From: Acidobacteriota bacterium
Lineage (GTDB): Bacteria > Acidobacteriota > UBA6911
NCBI GenBank assembly: GCA_031271905.1
Contig: JAISUT010000061.1
Location: forward strand, 1-61,536
Direction of reading: 5' to 3'
Length of the DNA: 61,536 bases
Shown: piece by piece, positions 34,707 to 42,308 of the stretch
Layout of the letters: each line of letters starts with the position of its first letter
Position numbering within the stretch: the first letter of the stretch is position 1
Notes under the pieces: model-generated
What the model saw: only the letters and a program-made list of their open reading frames with translations
What the model was told of the DNA's origin: nothing
The model's database searches: none
Position numbers and translations under genes: made by a program

Positions 34707-34934
34707 ATGTCGAAAGAACTTGAAGAGATTAAGAAGCATCAAGAGGAGATAAAGAAGCTCAGTTCGGCCGCTATCGAAGCTTTGCTCGTGGATCGGAAAA
34801 AGATCGATGCGCAACTGGAAGAACTGGGATACTTTTCAAAGTCCTCAAAGTCAGGGAAGCGTGCGCCGAAGAAATGCAGCAAATGCGGCACCGTCGGCCA
34901 CACCGCTCGGACTTGTCCACAGGCTAAAAAGTAG
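34707..34934 (+). CDS. Small coiled-coil, CCHC zinc-knuckle protein
   Basis: A 75-residue protein. Residues 1-40 are a charged amphipathic coil (MSKELEEIKKHQEEIKKLSS). A basic linker follows, then a retroviral-type zinc knuckle, C57-x2-C60-x4-H65-x4-C70 (CSKCGTVGHTARTC). CCHC knuckles bind single-stranded RNA or DNA and are rare in bacteria. The coil-plus-nucleic-acid-binding arrangement recalls H-NS-type proteins, but homology is not claimed. It is a self-contained unit: strong promoter, GGAGG six bases before the ATG, and a perfect terminator. The surrounding DNA is much more AT-rich than its neighbours. Confidence 0.85.
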   Translation: MSKELEEIKKHQEEIKKLSSAAIEALLVDRKKIDAQLEELGYFSKSSKSGKRAPKKCSKCGTVGHTARTCPQAKK

Positions 34935-34961
34935 TTTCGATTCTTGTGGTTTTATTCATAT

Positions 34962-34991
34962 AAAAAGACGGCTGCCTTCAGCCGTCTTTTT
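34962..34991 (+). terminator. Rho-independent terminator of the zinc-knuckle gene
   Basis: A 13-bp perfect stem, AAAAAGACGGCTG pairing with CAGCCGTCTTTTT, has a four-base CCTT loop and runs into further T residues. It starts 27 bases after the stop codon. Confidence 0.95.
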
Positions 34992-35112
34992 ATTTTCCAG
35001 GCGGGTTTCACCGCCACTTCGCTATTCCCGAAGAAGAACCGGTGTGGCAAGATTCCGTCATAGACGGGTGTGAACAAGACTGCGGAGCAAGTCGGGAGCC
35101 TAGGGCGGGTAC

Positions 35113-36324
35113 ATGGATTCGAAAGCGTTGGCGAAGTCCATCGGACGGGAACTGGAGGAGAACCTCCTTCCCTTCTGGCGAGAGCGCGTCCTTGCCCCGT
35201 CAGGAGGGTTCATCGCCGAGATGGCGTCCGACGGCACGGTCAACCGCCACGCCCCGAAGGGGCTCGTCCTCACCGCCCGCCTGCTCGGAACCTTCTCCGC
35301 GCTCTATCGCGACCGGGGGCACGCCCGCGACCGGCTCTTGGCGAAGCGGGCATACGACGACCTGTCCACATATTTCTTCGACCGGGACTGCGGCGGCTAC
35401 CTCTGGCGGCTGACCCCGGTCGGCAGACCCCTCGACTGCTCCAAGAAGGTTTGCGGGCAGGCGTTCTGCATCCAAGCCCTGAGCGCATATCACCGCGCCT
35501 CGGGCAACGCGGCGGCGCTGGACGCCGCCACCGTGCTCTTCCACCTCATCGAGCGGCACGCCCACGATCCCGCGCACCAAGGTTACGTCGAAGCGCTAGG
35601 CCGCGAGTGGGGGGGGGGTGCCGACTTGCGCCTTGGCGACAAGGACATGGACGCCGCCAAGTCGATGAACAACCATTTGCACCTGTTGGAAGCCTATGCG
35701 GAGCTTTACCGCTCCTGGCCGGATGCGCTTGTCGCCGACCGCCTGCGGGAACTCATTGACGTCTTCGAATTGCGCATGCTGGCCGACACGGGGCATTTCA
35801 ACCTGTTCTTCGACGAGGATTGGACGGTGCGCTCGGACTCCTACGCCTATGGGCGCGACATCGAGGCGGCATGGCTGCTCTACGACGCCGCCGAGGCGTT
35901 GGGGGACGGGGGGCTGAAAGCGCGCATGTCGGACTGGGCGGTCGGGGTCGCACACGCGGTCGCCGAGGAGGCGCTCCACCCGAACGGGGGGCTCCTCTAC
36001 GAGGGGCGCAACGGCAAAGTCATCGACGCGGGGCGCGAATGGTGGCCGCAGGCGGAAGCGGTCTTGGGGTTCCACCTCGCGTGGCGCCTCACGGGCGACC
36101 GGCGTTTCGCAGAGATCGTCGAGGACGTCTGGGACTTCATCCTGAGGCGGCTCGCGGACAGGGAGAACGGCGAGTGGTTCTGGCGCATCCATCCCGACGG
36201 CGCCCCCGACCTGGGCGCCCCCAAGGTGTCGGAGTGGAAAGGCCCTTACCACGGCGTGCGCATGTGCCTGCGCATGCTCGACCAGTTACGGCGGGAAGCC
36301 TCCCAAGGGACGATGGACGGATGA
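35113..36324 (+). CDS. Cellobiose 2-epimerase-like protein (AGE family)
   Basis: A 403-residue (alpha/alpha)6-barrel protein of the N-acylglucosamine 2-epimerase family, closest in motif to cellobiose 2-epimerases (KSMNNHLHLLEAYAELYR near 183-200; WWPQAEAVLGFH; EWKGPYHGVRMCL with H380). The usual catalytic motif YGHDIE reads YGRDIE, so the histidine that acts as one acid/base catalyst is arginine at 248. The other essential histidine (380) and the HLH pair at 188-190 are present. Activity is therefore uncertain. An alpha/beta hydrolase gene follows 73 bases downstream. Confidence 0.85.
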   Translation: MDSKALAKSIGRELEENLLPFWRERVLAPSGGFIAEMASDGTVNRHAPKGLVLTARLLGTFSALYRDRGHARDRLLAKRAYDDLSTYFFDRDCGGYLWRLTPVGRPLDCSKKVCGQAFCIQALSAYHRASGNAAALDAATVLFHLIERHAHDPAHQGYVEALGREWGGGADLRLGDKDMDAAKSMNNHLHLLEAYAELYRSWPDALVADRLRELIDVFELRMLADTGHFNLFFDEDWTVRSDSYAYGRDIEAAWLLYDAAEALGDGGLKARMSDWAVGVAHAVAEEALHPNGGLLYEGRNGKVIDAGREWWPQAEAVLGFHLAWRLTGDRRFAEIVEDVWDFILRRLADRENGEWFWRIHPDGAPDLGAPKVSEWKGPYHGVRMCLRMLDQLRREASQGTMDG

Positions 36325-36397
36325 TGGAGGCGCCTGCTCCTTGTCCCCCGCCCCTCCGGTCTGTTAGATTACATCCTTTGCAAAACGAGGTCGTCGC

Positions 36398-37399
36398 GTG
36401 CTGTCGCGGATTTTCTACAAATGGGAGTTGAACCTTTCCAGAAGGGACACGAACCGCGTCGTACGCCCTTTTGACTGGGGGGCGGAGTTCCTCTCGGACG
36501 GCCCGCCGGCGACGGATCAAAAGTCGTATCTCATGGGGTTCGCAGCGCGCGTCGTCCGTGAGAGCGACGCCTACCACTCCTACGCTCCGGTCGGGGACTT
36601 CCACATGGAGGGCGGCCACCTGACCTTCACCTCGCCGCTGCGGACGGTTTCGCCGGCCAACAACACCGTCCACGGCTGGTTCTTCCCAAAAGACCCCGCG
36701 CGGGTGGTGCTGGTGCTGCCGCAGTGGAACGCCGACGCGCAGAGCCACATCGCCCTGTGCAAGATGCTGAACGCCTTCGGCTTGTCCGCGCTACGGCTCA
36801 GCCTCCCCTACCACGACCTGCGGATGCCTGCGGAGTTGAAGCGCGCCGACTACATGCTCTCCTCGAACTTAGGGCGGACGCTCCAATCCATCCGGCAGGC
36901 GGTCCTGGACGCGCGGGCGGCGCTGGACTGGCTGGAGGCGCAGGGATACAGGCGCTTCGCGGTGCTGGGGACGAGCATCGGCTCGTGCGTCGCGCTGGCG
37001 ACGGTGGCGCACGACCCCCGCGTCAACGTCGCGGTGCAGAACCACGTCTCGCCCTATTTCGCCGACGTGGTCTGGCGCGGCATCTCCACGCGGCATGTCC
37101 GGCAGGGGCTGGACGGTCACGTCACGCTGGACGAGTTACGGGACATCTGGATGCCGATAAGCCCCCAGGCGTATTTCCACAAGCTGCAGGGGACGGGCAA
37201 AAAGTCGCTCCTGGTCCACGCCTTGTACGACTACACCTTCCTGCCCGACCTTTCCGTGAAGGTGCTGGAGGAATACAAGCGGCTCGGCTTGCCGCATGAG
37301 ACGTTCGCCCTGCGTTGCGGACACTACACCTCGGGCGTATTCCCGTTCAACGTGACCCTAGGCTTGGCGATGAGCCGCTTCATCCGCCGGAATTTGTAA
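36398..37399 (+). CDS. Alpha/beta hydrolase, DUF-type
   Basis: A 333-residue cytoplasmic hydrolase starting at GTG 36398, with ACGAGG seven bases upstream. The nucleophile elbow GTSIGS is at about residue 196, an HALYDYTFLP segment near 270 may supply the acid, and CGHYTSG near 307 supplies histidine. The first 90 residues have no obvious family. Its position after the epimerase-like gene may indicate a shared sugar-related task, but nothing in the sequence proves this. Confidence 0.75.
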   Translation: MLSRIFYKWELNLSRRDTNRVVRPFDWGAEFLSDGPPATDQKSYLMGFAARVVRESDAYHSYAPVGDFHMEGGHLTFTSPLRTVSPANNTVHGWFFPKDPARVVLVLPQWNADAQSHIALCKMLNAFGLSALRLSLPYHDLRMPAELKRADYMLSSNLGRTLQSIRQAVLDARAALDWLEAQGYRRFAVLGTSIGSCVALATVAHDPRVNVAVQNHVSPYFADVVWRGISTRHVRQGLDGHVTLDELRDIWMPISPQAYFHKLQGTGKKSLLVHALYDYTFLPDLSVKVLEEYKRLGLPHETFALRCGHYTSGVFPFNVTLGLAMSRFIRRNL

Positions 37400-37451
37400 G
37401 GGGGTGCCGGGCGCGCGTCCTTGCCAATCGCGCACCCGGCCGGGAGGAAGG

Positions 37452-38654
37452 CTACAGGTACATCGACTTCAGGTCGCGGATGTTTTCGGCGATGCCGACA
37501 TGGTGCGCGCACTTCGCCTCGCACTCGGAGCAGTCGCTGCAATTGCGCAGGCTGGCAGTGGCGGCGATCCCGTCCAACGTGGCGCGCGCGTGGACGAAGT
37601 TCCCGTACTTGGCGGCGTACATGTGCGTCCGCATCAAGGTGGGGACGTCCACGCCCTTGGGACAGGTCTCACGGCAGTTCGAGCACTGCTGGCAGAACTG
37701 CACGGACGCGACCAGGTTCTTCTCCGATAGGAACTTCTTCTCCACGTCGGTGTAGTCCAGCCCGTAGGCGACGGAGAAGTCTTCCTTCATGTGGTCGAAG
37801 TTCGTATAGCCGGGAATCGCCGTGGCGATCTCTTTATGGTTCAACACCCACTTCAGCGCCGCCGTCTGGTTCACCGCCGGCCCCTCGGGCGCGTTCGGCC
37901 CGCGCCGCCCGGAAGCCTGCGTCTTCATGGCGATGATGCCGACGCCGGCGGCATGGGCCTTCTTGATGGCGTCCAGCAGGGCCGTGTCCTGCGCCTGCGT
38001 GAAGTTGTAGGCGACGGTCACCGCCTCGTAGAAGCCACCCTTGGCGGCGTCCAAAATGACGTTGGCGTGATCCATGTGGGTGGAGACGCCGATGTGGTGC
38101 GCCTTTTTCAGCTTCTTGACCTCCGCCATCGCCTGCTTCACGCCGGGCTCGTTCATCTCCGCGACCGACGGACCATGCACCAGCAGGATGTCCACATAGT
38201 CCATTTGCAGGCGTTGCAGGCATTTATCGAAGTCGCTCAACATCTGTTTTGCCACCGCGTCGGCGGAATCCAAGCGGGGCTTGTGTATCTTGGTCTGGAT
38301 GTACACCTTTTTGCGGGCGCCCAGCTCCTTGATGACCTTGCCGACCATCTCCTCGTTACGCCCCATCTGGTACCCTGCGGCCGTGTCGAAGAAGCGGACG
38401 CCGATCTCGTAGGATTCCTTGACGACGGCGGGGTTGTCGGCGTTCATCACGCCCATGCTCACGATCGGGACTTCGATGCCGGTCTTGCCGAGCTTCCGGG
38501 TGATGATTTTCCTCGCCTGGGCCGCCGCCATGCTCGCCGGGACGTCGAGATGCCCCAGCGCCAAGGGTGCCATCGGGGCGAGCGCCAGCGCGCTGGCGCT
38601 TCCAGATATGAACTTCCTCCTGCTCAACTGTTCGATGTTTTCTTTCAGGGTCAT
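37452..38654 (-). CDS. Tat-exported aldo/keto reductase with ferredoxin-like C-terminus
   Basis: A 400-residue protein. It has a twin-arginine leader (SRRKFISGSASALALAP, residues 11-27), then an AKR barrel whose tetrad is intact: D in FFDTAAGY, Y in the same motif, K in VYIQTKI and H in LLVHG. The C-terminal 80 residues carry two iron-sulfur-type clusters (CQQCSNCRETC and CSDCSECEAKC). Such AKR-ferredoxin fusions occur in anaerobes; export to the periplasm is suggested by the leader. A ribosome-binding site AAGGAG lies ten bases before the ATG. Confidence 0.92.
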   Translation of the reverse strand: MTLKENIEQLSRRKFISGSASALALAPMAPLALGHLDVPASMAAAQARKIITRKLGKTGIEVPIVSMGVMNADNPAVVKESYEIGVRFFDTAAGYQMGRNEEMVGKVIKELGARKKVYIQTKIHKPRLDSADAVAKQMLSDFDKCLQRLQMDYVDILLVHGPSVAEMNEPGVKQAMAEVKKLKKAHHIGVSTHMDHANVILDAAKGGFYEAVTVAYNFTQAQDTALLDAIKKAHAAGVGIIAMKTQASGRRGPNAPEGPAVNQTAALKWVLNHKEIATAIPGYTNFDHMKEDFSVAYGLDYTDVEKKFLSEKNLVASVQFCQQCSNCRETCPKGVDVPTLMRTHMYAAKYGNFVHARATLDGIAATASLRNCSDCSECEAKCAHHVGIAENIRDLKSMYL

Positions 38655-38880
38655 GCGATTTGCGTCTCCTTAGCATCCTTTACACAAGGGGTTTTGACTC
38701 GGTTCCATTAAAAACCTACGCCTAGGTTATGGGCGTGTTTCGCGGATTGCAAGCGAACTTTTGCTTATACAGACCTTATACGGTGTTTCGTCCAGGTGGA
38801 GGTTCGGTTAGAGGTGTGCGGAGCGGTCGAGGGCTGCGGGTGTCCCGGGCTGAAAAAATCAAAGGGCGCGTTTCGGGGGA

Positions 38881-39246
38881 TCAATTGATGGTTCGCCTGA
38901 GCCCGTAACCGCCGATGCCGCTGTCGGGCTGCATCCCTGGTTCGGCGGGAAAGGCGTGGATGACTTGCCAGCCCTCCCACTCCAGCTCCCTCAACGCCGC
39001 CTGCTCGTCCTTCCATCGTCGCCGCGCCTCCCCCGGATCGGCGAAGGGGCTGGTCAGGAAGCGCCAAGAGCCGCCTTCCAACTCCAACCAGGCGTAGCGC
39101 GCCAGCCCGGGTGATTCCTCGTCGGCGCAATCGCGGAGCAACCGCTCCGCCTTCGGGTGAATCGTCAAAGTCTCTTCGGCAATCTCATAAATATCTGCAC
39201 TCATGCCTTTGTTCAAAGCAACCTGCGTGCCAATACGTCCTTTCAT
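38881..39246 (-). CDS. Conserved-looking hypothetical protein
   Basis: A 121-residue frame whose codon use fits its neighbours. It begins MKGRIGTQVALNKGMSADIYEIAEE and has a Trp-rich middle (WLELEGGSWRFLTSP, then WEGWQVIHAFP), without signal peptide or membrane segment. A start at the second methionine (39204) would give 107 residues. Neither start has a good ribosome-binding site. No family is recognised. Confidence 0.5.
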   Translation of the reverse strand: MKGRIGTQVALNKGMSADIYEIAEETLTIHPKAERLLRDCADEESPGLARYAWLELEGGSWRFLTSPFADPGEARRRWKDEQAALRELEWEGWQVIHAFPAEPGMQPDSGIGGYGLRRTIN

Positions 39247-39550
39247 CGCCCGGATATTCTATGAAAAATTCAAGTCTTTTATTTTCTATGGGATATACTG
39301 CGCGTCCGTGGCGGGGGCATAGAGTGTTTTCCCTGCCGTCATGCGGGCTTGCGCGAAAATCAGCGCCCGAAGCGCTGAAAAACCGCATTTTCCCGTCGGC
39401 GTCGGAGGTCGCGTGGCACCGCCCACGACGGAAAAGCGTCGGAAGTATGACACGGGCTGGCGGTCGACCGTCGTCAGGCGGGAAGGGGCGGAGCGCGGTG
39501 CGCCGCCCCTTCCCGCCAAATTGGCGAGGCCTTGTCCTCCCGGGAGGCGG
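39247..39550. other. Intergenic region, gene-free except for the hairpin at 39477-39517
   Basis: About 300 bases between two minus-strand genes. A TATACT-like box is present near 39293 but no spaced partner was found. No gene or repeat copy was seen. Confidence 0.4.
39477..39517. terminator. GC-rich perfect hairpin downstream of the exported nitroreductase gene
   Basis: GGCGGGAAGGGGCGG (39477-39491) is matched exactly by its reverse complement at 39503-39517 across an 11-base loop. It lies 33 bases past the stop of the minus-strand gene at 39551. No T-run follows on that strand, so termination would be weak or of another kind. Confidence 0.5.
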
Positions 39551-40177
39551 TCAGCGCTTGCCGACGGGCATGATGTTGACCGGCACGTCGTCCTCGGCCA
39601 ACTTCAACTCCTTGCGGACGTTCTCCTGCTCCATGGTCGCCATGAAGCGCACGCCGATGCCGAGCCCCTGCGCCGCCAGGTAGACGTTCTGCGTCATGGC
39701 GCCTGCCAACGCCTGCCCGAAGTAATTCACGCCGTCCTTCCCCTTGATGACGAAGACCAGGATGTAGGGGGCGGAGTTGGCGAAGGGCTGCGAACTCACC
39801 TTCGCCCGGGCGTCCCCGGTGGACAGCCGCTCCAGCGCGTGCCCCTTGCCGTCATAGAGGAAGGCGCCGTCCTTGGATGCGACGTAGACGGACACGTAGG
39901 GGTCCAAGCCCATCGCGGTCGGCACCGTCCAGCCCTCGCCGCCGCGGTTGCGGCCGCTCGCCGCCCACAACAGCGTGGCCAGCTCCTGTTCGGAGACCGC
40001 CCCGGTGGGGAATCGCCCGCTCACGGCCGAGGCGCGGTTCTCAATGGCGTCCAGCACCGGGACGCCGCCAGCGGTCTGCGGGGCGGGAAGTTTGGTCGAT
40101 TGGGATTGCGCGCAGGCGCAGACCGCCGTCGCCAGCAACGCAACCAACGCCGCTATCGTGAATAACCCTTCCTTCAT
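39551..40177 (-). CDS. Exported nitroreductase/SagB-like protein
   Basis: A 208-residue protein with a signal peptide (residues 1-22, ending ACAQSQ). The nitroreductase-fold segments are ENRASAVSGRFPTGAVSEQELATLLWAASG, then TVPTAMGLDPYVSVYVAS and GAMTQNVYLAAQGLGIGVRFMA; this resembles the secreted SagB/ThcOx branch that binds flavin. The start at 40177 has AGGAGGA seven bases upstream; the longer frame to 40240 lacks this. It is followed by the repeat copy at 40300 on the other side, upstream of the start. Confidence 0.82.
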   Translation of the reverse strand: MKEGLFTIAALVALLATAVCACAQSQSTKLPAPQTAGGVPVLDAIENRASAVSGRFPTGAVSEQELATLLWAASGRNRGGEGWTVPTAMGLDPYVSVYVASKDGAFLYDGKGHALERLSTGDARAKVSSQPFANSAPYILVFVIKGKDGVNYFGQALAGAMTQNVYLAAQGLGIGVRFMATMEQENVRKELKLAEDDVPVNIMPVGKR

Positions 40178-40299
40178 CGGAAATCCTCCTGCAAGCAATG
40201 GGTGAATGGGCGCATGGGGCGCGAAACAGGCCGCCGCCATTGCGAGGCCGGTCGCCTGCGCCCCTGCGACCGGTCATGGTCAGCGGTGCGCGTCAAGCA

Positions 40300-40420
40300 G
40301 GGAACCTCTAAAAACCTCGCTGACAAGGCGTCGCCGCAGGTCGAAAAGCGGAGTTCGCCGAGGCGAACGGGCATTTTCGACCAAGGCGCGACGCAGCGTC
40401 CGAGGTTTTTAGAGGCTACC
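40300..40420. repeat. Dispersed ~120-bp MITE-like repeat, full copy C
   Basis: A 121-bp copy with nearly perfect terminal repeats, GGGAACCTCTAAAAACCTCG at the left and CGAGGTTTTTAGAGG at the right, and the family core (GACAAGGCGTCGCCGCAGG, GAGTTCGCCGAGGCGAA). It has the same orientation as copy B. Its last bases overlap the TAG stop of the TolC-like gene ending at 40416, so the repeat supplies or replaces that gene's end. Confidence 0.9.
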
Positions 40421-42308
40421 AGTAGTCCGCGCCCGTGACGCGGCGCATCTCCACCAACGCCTTGGCGTAGTTCGCCTGCGCTTGGATGGCGGAGAACTGC
40501 GCCGAGACCAGGTCGCGGCGGCGGCGGATGACGTCGTAGGGGATCGCCACCCCCTCGTTCAGGCGCGCCTCCTCCGCCTCCAGCGTCAAGGCGCTCAACC
40601 GGGCGGCCTCGCCCGCCGCCTCGACCTCGGCCTTGGATTGCACCAACGCTATCAGCGCCTCGCGCACCTCTTGGGCGATGCTGTTCCGCGTGCGCTCCAG
40701 CGTCACCTCCGTCTGCGTCCGCTCCCGCTTCGACCGGCGGTAGTCGGCCTCGGCGGCGCGGTTGCGGATGTTGATGGAGAAGGTGAAGCCGACCGCGTAC
40801 TCCGGGTAGCGCCAAGAGCGCACCTGCCGGAACGTCTGCTCCAGCCCCCCCGGAAGCACTATCGGGTTGCCCAAGAGGTCGGTCGCAGCCCGGTTGCCGT
40901 GCAGCCCCGAGCTGTTGAAGTTGGCGAAGACCAGCAGGGTCGGCCGGAGCAGGTCTTTGTTGTACTTGACCGCCAAGTCTTGCGTGGCGACGTTGGCCTC
41001 GGCTTGGCGGATCTCCGGGCGGTTGGCGCGGGCGGCAGCCAACGCCTCCTGCAGGTCGGGGACGTCCCCGGGTTGCGGCACCGGCAGGGGGTCGGCAGGC
41101 TCGACCGGCAACGCCCCCGGCAGGCTGGAGAAATCCTTGCTGACCATGTTCTTCAGATCGACTTCGCGCATCTGCAAGGTGGTGCGCGCGGTCACCAGGT
41201 CCCGCTCGCGGGCGGCGACCTCGGACTCGGCGGACGCCACGTCCAGCCCCGACATCGTGCCGAACTCCTCCCGCTGGCGCGTGTCGGAGAGGTAGCGCTC
41301 GGCCATCGCCAGCGACTGCTCCGCCACCTTCACGCTCTCGCGGGCGGCCGCCAGATCCCAATACGCCGTTTCGGCGGCGGCGAACGTGGACGAGGTGCGC
41401 TGGCGCGCGATCTCCTTCATGATCTTCCGCTCGGTCTCGGCCACCGTGTGGAAGCGTTTCCCGATCGTCGTGCCGAAGCCGTTCAGGATCTGCTGCGTCA
41501 CGCTGACGGAGAACTGCGATATGAACGACGGGTTGTAGAGCAGGTTGCGCTGCGAGGTGCTCTGCCGCATGTTGTTGAAGGCGACGCTGAGACTCGCCCC
41601 GATGGGGAACGCCTGCGAATAGCGCGCCAAGAGCGCCGTCGAGTCGGTGGAGACCTCCGGCACGCCGGAGACCACCACGGAGTTCAAGGGGCTGGTGGTG
41701 CGGTCGAAGCTGAACCCCAGCGCGAAGGAGGGGTCGTAACTGCCGCGCGAATAGCCGTAGACCGCGCGCGCGCCGCCGGTGATGGCCCCGCCGGAGAAGC
41801 TGCCGACGCCGCTCGAGCCGCCGACCCCCGCGCCGATGGCGCCCGAAAACAGGCTGCTGGGGATGGATATGCCCGCCCCGCCGCGCGGAGCGCCGCCGCC
41901 CTTGGCTCGCAGGAGGTCGGTCTCGATGTAGCGGGAGTCGGCCTCGAGCGCCAGCATGTCGAGGTTGTTCGCGCGCACCGCGTCTTTCAGTTGCTCCAGC
42001 GAAAGGCGCACCCTCCCGTCCCTGACCAGGTGCAAAAGCCCGAAGGAGTCGGAGAAATCGACCTGCGGCAACGTCCGCATCACATAGGGCGCGTGGACGC
42101 GGGGGAACCACTCGGGGCTTTGCGAGAGGTCGTCGAAGCCGTCGGCCGCCTGCGGGGACGGTTGCTGGGCGAAAGCGCCGCCGCCGGCCGCCGCGAAAAA
42201 CAAAGACGCCGTCCACGCGAGGGCGAGCGCGGATCGCCGGACGAAGCCTGGCCTCGGGGAGATGCGGCGGCGAGCCGCCGCCGTCGCTTTGTCGAGCGCG
42301 GATGCCAT
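40416..42308 (-). CDS. TolC-family outer-membrane efflux protein (downstream member of tandem pair)
   Basis: A 630-residue outer-membrane protein with an N-terminal signal peptide (basic start, then LALAWTASLFFAAAGGGAFAQ). Long coiled hairpins typical of TolC/OprM follow (ARQRTSSTFAAAETAYWDLAAARESVKVAEQSLAMAERYL; EVREALIALVQSKAEVEAAGEAARLSA). At 630 residues it is longer than the usual 430-490, owing to an extended N-terminus and a Gly/Ser-rich insert (near 165-210). Its ATG overlaps the preceding gene's TGA by one base. No membrane-fusion or inner-membrane pump gene is nearby. Confidence 0.9.
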   Translation of the reverse strand: MASALDKATAAARRRISPRPGFVRRSALALAWTASLFFAAAGGGAFAQQPSPQAADGFDDLSQSPEWFPRVHAPYVMRTLPQVDFSDSFGLLHLVRDGRVRLSLEQLKDAVRANNLDMLALEADSRYIETDLLRAKGGGAPRGGAGISIPSSLFSGAIGAGVGGSSGVGSFSGGAITGGARAVYGYSRGSYDPSFALGFSFDRTTSPLNSVVVSGVPEVSTDSTALLARYSQAFPIGASLSVAFNNMRQSTSQRNLLYNPSFISQFSVSVTQQILNGFGTTIGKRFHTVAETERKIMKEIARQRTSSTFAAAETAYWDLAAARESVKVAEQSLAMAERYLSDTRQREEFGTMSGLDVASAESEVAARERDLVTARTTLQMREVDLKNMVSKDFSSLPGALPVEPADPLPVPQPGDVPDLQEALAAARANRPEIRQAEANVATQDLAVKYNKDLLRPTLLVFANFNSSGLHGNRAATDLLGNPIVLPGGLEQTFRQVRSWRYPEYAVGFTFSINIRNRAAEADYRRSKRERTQTEVTLERTRNSIAQEVREALIALVQSKAEVEAAGEAARLSALTLEAEEARLNEGVAIPYDVIRRRRDLVSAQFSAIQAQANYAKALVEMRRVTGADYW

